From contig DIUC01000045.1 of the NCBI GenBank assembly GCA_002435785.1, positions 1-31,744 of the forward strand: a DNA stretch of 31,744 nucleotides. The letters run 5' to 3'. The position numbers were made by a program, and so were the translations under genes. Under the pieces are notes generated by a model. It worked only from the letters and a program-made list of their open reading frames with translations. It was not told where the DNA came from and did no database searches. The stretch is from Saprospiraceae bacterium UBA6168. GTDB lineage: Bacteria; Bacteroidota; Bacteroidia; Chitinophagales; Saprospiraceae. Shown here one piece after another: positions 24,381 to 31,246 of this stretch. Position 1 is the stretch's first letter. The number at the start of each line of letters is the position of its first letter.

Positions 24381-25766
24381 ATGAAGAATTTAGTAAAGCT
24401 TTTGGTTTTTGTCCTTGTTGCAGGCTCCTCGATTTCGCCTGCATTTGGCCAGTGCGAAACCTGGTTGAAATCGCCACAAAAGGATGCACTGGAAGAAGCG
24501 CACGTGCTTTACCGCCAGTTCATAAAAACGGAGGAGTACGACAAAGCCTTTGATTACTGGGAGAAGGCTTACAAAGGCGCTCCCGCTGCCGATGGCCAGC
24601 GTTCCATGCACTTCGTGGATGGCCGCAAGATTTACCTCCACAAATTCAAAAAGGCAACGGACGAGGCACAAAAAAAGGAGTACGCCGCCATGGCGCTCCG
24701 GATGTTCGATGAGCAGGGCAACTGCTACCCTGAGGAAAAGGCAACTGCCACGGGCTTGAAGGCTTACGAGATGTTTTACACCATCAACTCGCCTTACCCC
24801 GACACGAAAAAGGCATTGGATGAGGCCATTGCCGCAGGCGGCAACAACACGAGCTATGTGATTTTCCAGCCGTACACCTCCATCGCCGTGTGGCAGTACC
24901 AGAACAAACAGATGACCGCCGAGGAGGCCCGCAATATTTACCTCAAGTTGAACGAAATAGCCGACTACGGCATCGCCAACAATACCAAGCAGTCCGATGC
25001 TTTCAAGCAAGCCAAAGAGGCCATGAACGCCGCTTTCGCACAGATTGAGGGCGAAATCTTCGACTGCGCCTTCTTCAAATCCAAGTTGGAGCCGGACTAC
25101 CGTGCCCACCCAGACGACACCGAGGTCATCAAGTTTGTTTACAACAAGCTGAAGCAGCAGGGCTGCCCAGAGGAAGACCCTTTGGTGGCCGAACTGAAAG
25201 GCCGCTACGAAGGCATCATTGCTACCGAAAACGCTGCAAGGCTGGCGCAGCACTATGCTGAAAACCCCGGCGACCACGGCATTGCACTGTTCAAGGATGG
25301 CAAGTACAGCGAGGCATTGCAGAAGTTTGAGGCCGGCATCGCCAAAGAAAAGGCCGGTGCAAGTGACAACGAAAAATTGGCCAACTACTACTTCTACATC
25401 GCTTCCATCGAGTTCCGGCAGTTCAACCGCTATTCTTCCGCAAGGGAGAACGCCCGGACCGCCGCCAGGTACAAGCCAGGATGGGGCCAGCCGTATATGC
25501 TCATCGGCGACATGTACGCCACCACCAGCAACTCCTGCGGCAGCGACGGCTTTGAGGCATCATTGGCCGTATTGGCTGCCATTGACAAGTACGCCTACGC
25601 CAAGTCAATTGACAGCGACGTGGCGGGCGAAGCCAACAGCAAAATAGGCCGTTACAGCGCCTACTACCCCAGCAAGGAGGAAGGCTTCATGCGGAAGCAC
25701 AACGAAGGCGACAGCATGACCGTGCCTTGTTGGATTGGCGAGACCGTCAGGTTGCGCCTCAAATAA
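24381..25766 (+). CDS. Exported TPR-like protein, paralogue 1
   Basis: The 461-residue protein has a Sec signal peptide (MKNLVKLLVFVLVAGSSISPAFG, cleaved before QCE). It is largely alpha-helical: an N-terminal unit (ALEEAHVLYRQFIKTEEYDKAFDYWEKAYKGAP), and C-terminal TPR-like repeats (ALFKDGKYSEALQKFEAGI and NRYSSARENARTAARYKPGWGQPYMLIGDMYA) where the PGWGxPY motif is shared with its paralogue. Conserved cysteines occur at intervals. It ends VPCWIGETVRLRLK. It lies after coaX and the FadL-like gene and before a paralogous lipoprotein gene; the two look like a tandem duplication. Such TPR proteins are often envelope scaffolds, but no specific partner is known. A possible -7 element TACTTTGG is at 24327-24334, and a terminator follows at 25801. 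Confidence 0.75.
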   Translation: MKNLVKLLVFVLVAGSSISPAFGQCETWLKSPQKDALEEAHVLYRQFIKTEEYDKAFDYWEKAYKGAPAADGQRSMHFVDGRKIYLHKFKKATDEAQKKEYAAMALRMFDEQGNCYPEEKATATGLKAYEMFYTINSPYPDTKKALDEAIAAGGNNTSYVIFQPYTSIAVWQYQNKQMTAEEARNIYLKLNEIADYGIANNTKQSDAFKQAKEAMNAAFAQIEGEIFDCAFFKSKLEPDYRAHPDDTEVIKFVYNKLKQQGCPEEDPLVAELKGRYEGIIATENAARLAQHYAENPGDHGIALFKDGKYSEALQKFEAGIAKEKAGASDNEKLANYYFYIASIEFRQFNRYSSARENARTAARYKPGWGQPYMLIGDMYATTSNSCGSDGFEASLAVLAAIDKYAYAKSIDSDVAGEANSKIGRYSAYYPSKEEGFMRKHNEGDSMTVPCWIGETVRLRLK

Positions 25767-25800
25767 AAGCTTAAAGCGAAATAGGGAATGAACAATTCCG

Positions 25801-25843
25801 AAGCCCCGTTTTTATAAAAGAACGGGGCTTTTTTTGTTTTTTT
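25801..25843 (+). terminator. Rho-independent terminator after TPR paralogue 1
   Basis: Stem AAGCCCCGTT (25801-25810) pairs with AACGGGGCTT (25821-25830) and is followed by a T-rich run of 13 bases interrupted by one G. It begins 34 bp after the stop codon and separates the two paralogous TPR genes into different transcripts. Confidence 0.85.
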
Positions 25844-25877
25844 GTGAAAATTCTCAACCAGCTTTGAAAAGCTCCTG

Positions 25878-26000
25878 GGAACGTGTGAAAGATAAGTTGT
25901 GAAGTTTTGGTTTAGAAGGTTTAGAGAAGTTTAGCAGGTTTAAAGCTAAACCTGCTAAACTTCTCTAAACCTTCTAAACAAGCTATCTTTCACACGTTCC
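25878..26000. repeat. 123-bp hairpin element with GTTTAG repeats
   Basis: Outer 17-bp arms match perfectly (GGAACGTGTGAAAGATA at 25878-25894 and its complement at 25984-26000). Inner 33-bp arms match perfectly (25910-25942 and 25947-25979) around a 4-base loop. The inner arms are built from tandem units of 9-10 bp starting GTTTAG. A short unmatched stretch (25895-25909 against 25980-25983) makes an asymmetric bulge. It ends 15 bp before the ATG of TPR paralogue 2. The right outer arm carries TATCTTTC, close to a -7 element, so it may supply that gene's promoter. Confidence 0.85.
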
Positions 26001-26015
26001 ACAAATCAATTGTCT

Positions 26016-27431
26016 ATGTCAACCAGATTTATTTTCGCACTATTCATGCTGGCCTTGCTGGCTGGCTGTACGCCAAAAACGCCACAAGCCACCACCAAAA
26101 CCGATACCACGGTAAAGCCTCCCACCAAAGACCCGAACAACCCCTGCAAGACCTTCGACGATGCGGTCAGCCCCGACAAGGCATTGGAGGAGTTCGTGCT
26201 GTACAAGGATTTCCTGAAGGCCAACGACTGGAACGGCGCCTTTACGAAGTGGCAGTACGTTTACCAAAACGCCCCAAAGGCCGATGGCAAGCGCTCCACG
26301 GTCTATACCGACGGCATCAAGTTTTACGAGCATTTCATGGAAGTGGACTCCACCAAAAAGGAGCAGTACCTCACCGAGATTTTCAAGCTTTACGATGCAC
26401 TGGAGAAGTGCATGGGCGAGGGGGGCTATGTGACGGGCCTCATAGCTTTCGACTACTTCTTCAAGTACCCGACCCGCATCTCCAAGTTGGAGCAGTACAA
26501 CCTCTTCAAGAAATCCATTGAAATGGACGGCGGCAAGCCCCGCTTTTTTATCCTGAACCCGTTCACCTCGCTACTGGTGGACTTGGCACAGGAGGAAAAA
26601 ATACCGATGGCCGAGGCCCAGCAATACGAAAAGGTGATACAGGAAGCCATCACCAAAGGCTTGGCCGAATGCAAGGGCAAGGAATGCGAGAACTGGCAAA
26701 TCATCAACGAATACGCACCTGCGAGGTTGGAGGCGTTGGAATCCATCGAGGATTTTTACCCGTGCCAGTATTACAGCGACAAATACTACCCCCTCTTTCA
26801 GGCCAACCCGAAAGACTGCGAGACCGTCATCAACACGTACAGCCGCATGAAATGGGGCAAATGCGCCGACAACGACCCCAAATTGCAGGCCGTGAACAAC
26901 GCCTACCTCGCTAATTGCAAAGAGGACGAACCCACGGCTGGCCCATCCTGCAACGACTTATTGCGGAGCGGAAAGTACCGCCCTGCCATAAAATGCCTCG
27001 AAGACGCCATCCCCAACATCAGCAACAACAGCGACAAGGCCAAGTACAACTTCCTCATCGCACAGATATACTACGCCTACCTCAAGGACTACCCCCGTGC
27101 CCGCCAGTACGCCCGTGAGGCATCCCGCCAACGGCCAGGCTGGGGCGACCCCTATATCCTCATCGGCACTTTGTACGCATCCAGCGGCCCACTCTGCGGC
27201 CCCGGCCGGGGCTGGGACAGCCAAGTGGTGGTATGGCCAGCAGTGGACATGTGGCAGAAAGCCAAATCCGTGGACCCCAGCGTGAGCGCCAAAGCCAACA
27301 GCCTCATCAGCCAGTACAGCCAGTACATGCCCGACAACGAGGAGCTTTTCCAACGGTTGAAAAAGCCGGGCGACTCGTACTTCGTGCCCTGTTGGATTCA
27401 GGAATCCACGACCATCCGGGCGAGGCCCTAA
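26016..27431 (+). CDS. TPR-like lipoprotein, paralogue 2
   Basis: The 471-residue lipoprotein starts at the ATG at 26016; a TTG two codons earlier is possible but less likely. Signal peptide MSTRFIFALFMLALLAGC has the lipobox LAGC, cysteine at residue 18, followed by a threonine/lysine/proline-rich linker. The mature domain is paralogous to the gene upstream: ALEEFVLYKDFLKANDWNGA against ALEEAHVLYRQFIKTEEYDKA, the RPGWGDPYILIGTLYAS segment against KPGWGQPYMLIGDMYAT, and both end in VPCWI plus a basic tail. Paired cysteines are distributed differently. A helical, TPR-like fold is expected; anchoring to the inner or outer membrane would follow from lipidation. Terminators follow at 27458 and 27503. 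Function is unknown. Confidence 0.78.
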   Translation: MSTRFIFALFMLALLAGCTPKTPQATTKTDTTVKPPTKDPNNPCKTFDDAVSPDKALEEFVLYKDFLKANDWNGAFTKWQYVYQNAPKADGKRSTVYTDGIKFYEHFMEVDSTKKEQYLTEIFKLYDALEKCMGEGGYVTGLIAFDYFFKYPTRISKLEQYNLFKKSIEMDGGKPRFFILNPFTSLLVDLAQEEKIPMAEAQQYEKVIQEAITKGLAECKGKECENWQIINEYAPARLEALESIEDFYPCQYYSDKYYPLFQANPKDCETVINTYSRMKWGKCADNDPKLQAVNNAYLANCKEDEPTAGPSCNDLLRSGKYRPAIKCLEDAIPNISNNSDKAKYNFLIAQIYYAYLKDYPRARQYAREASRQRPGWGDPYILIGTLYASSGPLCGPGRGWDSQVVVWPAVDMWQKAKSVDPSVSAKANSLISQYSQYMPDNEELFQRLKKPGDSYFVPCWIQESTTIRARP

Positions 27432-27457
27432 CGGGGTTTTAGAGCCTTGCGGCAAAT

Positions 27458-27496
27458 GCGTGCGCAGCGACCATCCGCTGCACACGCTTTTTTTTT
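27458..27496 (+). terminator. Rho-independent terminator after TPR paralogue 2
   Basis: Stem GCGTGCGCAGCG (27458-27469) pairs with CGCTGCACACGC (27476-27487) with one mismatch and a 6-base loop, followed by nine T residues. It begins 27 bp after the stop codon. Confidence 0.85.
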
Positions 27497-27502
27497 GGCG
27501 AA

Positions 27503-27542
27503 AACAGCGGCGGCACCTTGCCAAAAGGTGTCGCCGCTGTTG
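27503..27542 (+). terminator. Second hairpin terminator
   Basis: AACAGCGGCGGCACCTT (27503-27519) pairs with AAGGTGTCGCCGCTGTT (27525-27541) with one G-T pair, then TTGTTTTG. It directly follows the first terminator, so read-through into the AT-rich island should be low. Confidence 0.7.
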
Positions 27543-27599
27543 TTTTGCCACCGATTGTTGGGGGAAAATAAATGCTGAGGAAAAAAAACATCACAAAAA

Positions 27600-27630
27600 T
27601 TTGTAAAATAAAATCCCGCTTTTATTTTTG
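27600..27630 (+). promoter_or_regulatory. Consensus Bacteroidota promoter at the island's left edge
   Basis: TTTG at 27600-27603, then exactly 19 nt, then TATTTTTG at 27623-27630, match TTTG-N19-TAnnTTTG in full. This is the best promoter in the window. Transcription should begin at about 27637, yet the next ORF starts at 27906. Confidence 0.75.
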
Positions 27631-27636
27631 TGCCGA

Positions 27637-27800
27637 GAACACAAGACTTCGGAAAGACAAGACCCAGGAACCCTTTTCTTGCCGCAGTTTTTAACAACTT
27701 CATATTGTGGGAAAACTTGAAAACCGGGAGGCGGAGCTTTGGCTTTGACTGTGCGAGGACGTTAGGGCTTGGATGGTCGAAAATTGCTGACGCACAGGAC
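27637..27800 (+). ncRNA. Candidate untranslated RNA or long leader
   Basis: The stretch downstream of a consensus promoter has no gene with signal or family features and no strong start site. It is less AT-rich than the surrounding DNA (CCGGGAGGCGGAGC near 27725). It may be a small RNA or the 5' leader of the SH3 gene. No known RNA family was recognised; its 3' end is undefined and no T-run terminator is seen before 27805. Confidence 0.25.
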
Positions 27801-27804
27801 AGGG

Positions 27805-27860
27805 ATTGACGCATTGCATGTTTTGGATTGTCGACAATCCAAAACATGCAATGCGTCAAT
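27805..27860. repeat. Perfect 56-bp palindrome
   Basis: Bases 27805-27860 are a perfect palindrome with 28-bp arms and no spacer, centred on TCGA at 27831-27834. Arms begin ATTGACGCATTGCATG. No T-run follows, so it is not a typical terminator. It lies 45 bp before the ATG of the SH3 gene and 5 bp before the cassette-like core GTTCGTGGCAA at 27866-27876. Confidence 0.9.
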
Positions 27861-27905
27861 CATTAGTTCGTGGCAACTAAACAAGAAAAAATAAAAAAAT
27901 AAAAG

Positions 27906-28493
27906 ATGAAAAAAATCACAATTACCCTTTACCTAATTGTATCCTGCCTCTCAATAGTCTTGGGGCAATCCTTTTTGGCAGTAACCACTCAAAAAGCGAA
28001 CCTCAGAGATGCCCCCGAAAAAGGGTCAGAAGTTTTGGACTTACTCAAAGCCAATGCCCAACTTTTTGTTTATTCATCAGAGACAACAGGCGGCTACTAC
28101 AACGTCATCGATATTGAAACGGACCAAGAAGGTTGGGTTCACAGTAGTTTAGTGAAACTTGTCAAGGAAATCCCCAAAAGCGATGTTAGTCCCTTCTCAC
28201 CCGAAGGAAGGACAACAGGAACGGAATGCGAGATTGAAGTGACGAACAACACATCTCTTTCAATGACATTAAGAATGAATTCATCGTACTACTACTTTGA
28301 CCCAAAAGAGAAAAAAACAATTTCATTTTCTCCCGGGGCTTGCTCATTTGTCGCTTCTGCACCTTCGGTTATTCCATATTTCGGAGACGACACCCTTCTA
28401 TCAGGATACAAGTATTCGTGGGTATTCTACATTGAGACAGTAAGTACACCAGGGAAAACGTATTATTCAAAGAGGAAAAAGAGAAGAAACTAA
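27906..28493 (+). CDS. Exported SH3-like domain protein
   Basis: The 195-residue protein has a signal peptide (MKKITITLYLIVSCLSIVLG, cleaved before QS) and then an SH3b-like domain at about residues 25-90, with the typical start ANLRDAPEKGSEVLDLLKAN and the closing strand QEGWVHSSLVKLV. Bacterial SH3b domains often bind cell-wall peptides or ligands. The C-terminal half (about 105-195) is unrecognised: EIEVTNNTSLSMTLRMNSS, aromatic-rich strands SYYYFDPKEKK, and a very basic end SKRKKRRN. Codon use and base composition are AT-rich compared with the genes to the left. The next gene starts 19 bp downstream, so they likely form a two-gene unit. The first bases of the gene nearly repeat those at 30717. 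Confidence 0.68.
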   Translation: MKKITITLYLIVSCLSIVLGQSFLAVTTQKANLRDAPEKGSEVLDLLKANAQLFVYSSETTGGYYNVIDIETDQEGWVHSSLVKLVKEIPKSDVSPFSPEGRTTGTECEIEVTNNTSLSMTLRMNSSYYYFDPKEKKTISFSPGACSFVASAPSVIPYFGDDTLLSGYKYSWVFYIETVSTPGKTYYSKRKKRRN

Positions 28494-28512
28494 ACAAATA
28501 AAACAACCGAAA

Positions 28513-29502
28513 ATGAATTTCATAAGATACTTGCTGTTTTTCCCTGTTTGCGTAATCGCATTGTGTACCTGTTCCGACAAGCAAAATGATAGTAAATCAA
28601 AATACGCAGCGGACAAAGAAGCGTTTATTAAATCCTTAGAGACATTCGGAAAAGCCAATGAAGAGGCTACTAAGTTTATTGAGGACAATAAAGATAAAAT
28701 TTCCAACGACCCAAATTTTGCAACGACAAATATTCAGAATATGCTGGATAAATACAAAGACGGCATCAAGGAAAGTGAAAAGGTATCTGACGAGTTTCTT
28801 GACTTTTTGCACCCTAAACTAAAGTCAATGTATAAAGACACATTTGTTGATAGCTTCCGAGAAATGATAGAATTCAGTGAGAATGGAGACTATTCTAACG
28901 CAATGGAAATTGACAAGAAAGTGAACGATATGCAGAAATCATTTTACTCATTTCTGCACGACAATCAAGATGAAATAAATAAGAAAATTCCTTCGGAGAA
29001 AAACGTTCCAAAAAAATCATACTGGCGTATGTTTTTACGGTTCTTAATCTCCAACTTTGTCTCAATTTTGGTATTCTCTTTTTTTGTATTCGCATTATTA
29101 TTACCCCTCGTCCCTATTGTACTTTTAGCGGAAAAAATAAACAAAGGACTTTTGACAATCATATCAATTCCTTTTATGATTATCGCTGGTGTTGGACAAG
29201 CATACTTTTGGATTTTATGGGCTGCTTATTGTGCATTTACTATTCGATTTTATATGGACTCCCCGGCAGTATCTCACAATTGGCTCTATTATGTAACAGG
29301 ATTTCTTTCAGTAACAGGACCTATTGGTTGGTTGTCGAATAAAGAAAAACAGACAGCAACCTCTTATGACGAGCAGAAAAAAATTCAAGGTGGAACATTT
29401 TATTATAGTTTAATTGCTATCGTTGCGTTCATTGTATTCTGTATCTGGACAAATTTGTTGGACTATAAATATATATCGTGGGTAAATGACTGGTTCTATT
29501 GA
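28513..29502 (+). CDS. Lipoprotein-like N terminus with helical domain fused to polytopic membrane domain
   Basis: The 329-residue protein begins with a hydrophobic segment and the lipobox-like LCTC (cysteine about residue 20). A charged, probably coiled-coil or helical-bundle region follows (about 22-165, for example AADKEAFIKSLETFGKANEE and DKYKDGIKESEKVSDEFLD). About five hydrophobic segments follow (about residues 176-210, 214-245, 255-275 and 300-320). A lipidated N terminus attached to a multi-pass membrane domain would place the helical region in the periplasm; if the cysteine is not lipidated the first segment is an extra membrane helix. No known family was recognised. It lies 19 bp after the SH3 protein gene and 17 bp before the first attC-like repeat. 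AT-rich. Confidence 0.6.
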   Translation: MNFIRYLLFFPVCVIALCTCSDKQNDSKSKYAADKEAFIKSLETFGKANEEATKFIEDNKDKISNDPNFATTNIQNMLDKYKDGIKESEKVSDEFLDFLHPKLKSMYKDTFVDSFREMIEFSENGDYSNAMEIDKKVNDMQKSFYSFLHDNQDEINKKIPSEKNVPKKSYWRMFLRFLISNFVSILVFSFFVFALLLPLVPIVLLAEKINKGLLTIISIPFMIIAGVGQAYFWILWAAYCAFTIRFYMDSPAVSHNWLYYVTGFLSVTGPIGWLSNKEKQTATSYDEQKKIQGGTFYYSLIAIVAFIVFCIWTNLLDYKYISWVNDWFY

Positions 29503-29519
29503 CGACAGAAGAAATACTG

Positions 29520-29658
29520 GTGCTAACAGGCGTTTGGCTCAATGGCGGGTGACATGGTTAATTGAACATTCTACCTCGCATCAGCTTTTGTGGTGTATTG
29601 ACAGTTTTGTGCTCCGAAATCCGCCACTGCGCCAAGCACCAAAACGTTAGCGGCAACC
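29520..29658 (+). repeat. attC-like inverted repeat 1
   Basis: It opens GCTAAC (29522-29527) and closes GTTAGCGGCAA (29646-29656), so the outer cores are complementary. Inner arms GGCGTTTGGC and AATGGCGGGT (29529-29550) pair, with bulges, with ATCCGCCACTGCGCCAAGC (29619-29637). The loop of about 70 nt is not conserved. Overall this is the architecture of an integron attC site, but the cores break the GTTRRRY rule and no integrase is in the window. It separates two gene modules. Confidence 0.6.
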
Positions 29659-29717
29659 TTAACGCACAGCATAACCGTTACTGCTAACATCAAACGAACT
29701 GACGAAAAAAGAAACTT

Positions 29718-30080
29718 ATGAAAAATAAAGCACTTGCAGTTTTCGGAATAGGAACATACCTGTTATCTGTATATGCTTCAGCGACGAGTGCAGACGGAGT
29801 ATCCACTGTTCCTGCTTATATAGTAATGATTTCAGGAGGAGCATCAATTCTTTTTACCATTCTGGCGACAATCCGACTTTGGAGGATTAGTAAATTTGTT
29901 TCAACACTATTTGCAACGACATCGGTAATATTTTTTGGATTAGAAATAATGCAAGTTTTTTATACGCCTGCTTATGGAAGTTCCATCGTTATATTTTTGA
30001 GTGTCGTTAAAGTAATAAGTTTACTGACTTTTCTTTGGGCAGTATGGTTACTCTGGCGGAATAGACACGACATCAACTAA
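29718..30080 (+). CDS. Small four-helix membrane protein
   Basis: The 120-residue hydrophobic protein has four predicted membrane segments: MKNKALAVFGIGTYLLSVYA, YIVMISGGASILFTILATI, VSTLFATTSVIFFGLEIM, and SIVIFLSVVKVISLLTFLWAVWLL. It ends WRNRHDIN, a positively charged cytoplasmic tail. No catalytic or family motif is visible. It is in an AT-rich two-gene module with the gene at 30102 (21-bp gap), between the two attC-like repeats. Function unknown. Confidence 0.6.
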   Translation: MKNKALAVFGIGTYLLSVYASATSADGVSTVPAYIVMISGGASILFTILATIRLWRISKFVSTLFATTSVIFFGLEIMQVFYTPAYGSSIVIFLSVVKVISLLTFLWAVWLLWRNRHDIN

Positions 30081-30101
30081 TCAATTTAAAATTATAAGAC
30101 A

Positions 30102-30524
30102 ATGAAATTTCTTCGATTCATTTTATTTTTAGCTTATTCCCTTGTAGCCATCGGAGTTGCTTATTGGATTTTAGGAAAACTTTTTCCATGGTTTATGGGG
30201 TTGAGTGGTTTTTGGTTTTACTTTTTATTGTTTTTGTTTGCCTTCCTCGCTTACCGATTCTTCTTCACTAATCTTGCATTATTTCGCTTGCGAAAAACTG
30301 TAATCATGTTTTTAGGTAATTCACCTTTAAATTGGATTAGAGCATTTCTACTAATATTTTATTGCCTTTTTGGTTTTATCTATGTGTTTAATTCATACAC
30401 ATTAAAAGCTGAATACTCAACTTGGGACTTTATTGCATACTGGGTTTTCGTTTTACTGATACTTCAACTTACTATCAATATGATGTTTCAATTACTTTCA
30501 AGTAGGAATAACCAAAATGACTAA
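30102..30524 (+). CDS. Small four-helix membrane protein
   Basis: The 140-residue hydrophobic protein has four predicted membrane segments (about residues 5-25, 33-55, 78-98, and 107-130), with aromatic-rich helices such as FPWFMGLSGFWFYFLLFLFAF and a polar tail SSRNNQND. It is rich in phenylalanine and leucine and lacks a cleavable signal. It follows the 120-residue membrane protein by 21 bp, and the second attC-like repeat starts 40 bp after its stop. No family recognised. Confidence 0.6.
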   Translation: MKFLRFILFLAYSLVAIGVAYWILGKLFPWFMGLSGFWFYFLLFLFAFLAYRFFFTNLALFRLRKTVIMFLGNSPLNWIRAFLLIFYCLFGFIYVFNSYTLKAEYSTWDFIAYWVFVLLILQLTINMMFQLLSSRNNQND

Positions 30525-30564
30525 GGGCATTGACACGACCTTTCTTCGGACAGACAGAAAGGAA

Positions 30565-30700
30565 GCCGCTAACAAGGGGCGTGCGATAGCGGGGGGCGTG
30601 CTTCGCAGACACATTTGTGCAAGTTGGAAGTTCAGTTCTCAGAATGAAGTTTAGTGCTAAAACTCCCCGCCATCGCAAACCCCCGAACCGTTCATGACAA
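30565..30700 (+). repeat. attC-like inverted repeat 2
   Basis: It opens GCCGCTAAC (30565-30573) and closes GTTCATGACAA (30690-30700). From GCTAAC to CAA it is 133 bp, against 135 bp in repeat 1. Inner arms GCGATAGCGGGG (30582-30593) and CCCCGCCATCGC (30664-30675) pair with one mismatch. The segment before the right arm (TTTAGTGCTAAAACTCCCCGCC) aligns with that in repeat 1 (TTTTGTGCTCCGAAATCCGCC), showing common origin. Confidence 0.6.
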
Positions 30701-30716
30701 TCAAACAAGAAAAAAG

Positions 30717-30878
30717 ATGAAAAAAAAATCACAACTACCCTTTACAACAGTTGGACATTGCAGGACGAGTACTCGGGAAGTAATGATTTTTGCAGCAATC
30801 GTTTTCACGATTTTGGTGATTGAGCTAACATTTACTATGATATTGGGGGCAGCGGCACCTCTTGAACAAGAATGTTAA
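30717..30878 (+). CDS. Small single-pass membrane protein
   Basis: The predicted 53-residue protein starts at 30717 (MKKKSQLPFTTVGHCRTSTR) and has one membrane helix, EVMIFAAIVFTILVIELTFTMILG. A longer frame from 30654 runs through the attC-like repeat and is not credible. Its stop overlaps the start codon of the next gene (ATGTTAA), which suggests translational coupling. The first bases, with nine A residues after ATG, closely match those of the SH3 gene, which has seven. With seven A residues the frame would begin MKKITTTLY but would reach a stop after 34 codons. Confidence 0.45.
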   Translation: MKKKSQLPFTTVGHCRTSTREVMIFAAIVFTILVIELTFTMILGAAAPLEQEC

Positions 30879-31195
30879 AAATGAGTAATTCTGATAAGAT
30901 TATCAAAATTGTACTGATTGTAATCTTCATTGGCTGTCTTGCTGATATGCCATACGGATATTTTCAACTCGTGCGTTTCTTGGGAATGGTTGGCTTTGGT
31001 ATTCTTGCCTTCAAAGCAAGCAGCCGGAGAAACAATCTGTTTCTTGTAATTTGGCTCGCATCGGCAATTCTAATCAACCCTATCGTTAAAATTTCATTGG
31101 GCAGAGCGTTGTGGAACGTAATAGATGTGATTTGGGCTATTATCTTATTTGCCAGTTTATGGGCTGAAAAAGCAAACGACAAGGAAAACGAGTGA
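30872..31195 (+). CDS. Small membrane protein resembling DUF6804
   Basis: The 107-residue protein has four hydrophobic segments and the features I associate with DUF6804: MPYGYFQLVRFLGMVGFGILAFKA, then LASAILINPIVKISLGRALWNVIDVIWAIILF and a charged tail. The ATG at 30872 overlaps the previous stop; another ATG at 30881 would give a 104-residue form. Function unknown. It is the last gene of the AT-rich module, and a terminator follows at 31247. Family assignment is from memory and moderate. Confidence 0.62.
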   Translation: MLKMSNSDKIIKIVLIVIFIGCLADMPYGYFQLVRFLGMVGFGILAFKASSRRNNLFLVIWLASAILINPIVKISLGRALWNVIDVIWAIILFASLWAEKANDKENE

Positions 31196-31246
31196 ATAGA
31201 GCAATATAAACTTGATGACTTCACGGAAGGCACAGAAAGCTTCCTC

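Noticed and set aside
24390..25277. 295-codon minus-strand ORF inside TPR paralogue 1
   Set aside because: Antisense shadow of a gene with a signal peptide and paralogue support.
27428..27859. 143-codon minus-strand ORF
   Set aside because: It spans two terminators and a perfect palindrome, has low-complexity composition and no signal or domain pattern.
30654..30716. Longer N terminus for the small membrane protein at 30717
   Set aside because: It would be encoded by the attC-like repeat and adds 21 residues ahead of a normal start.
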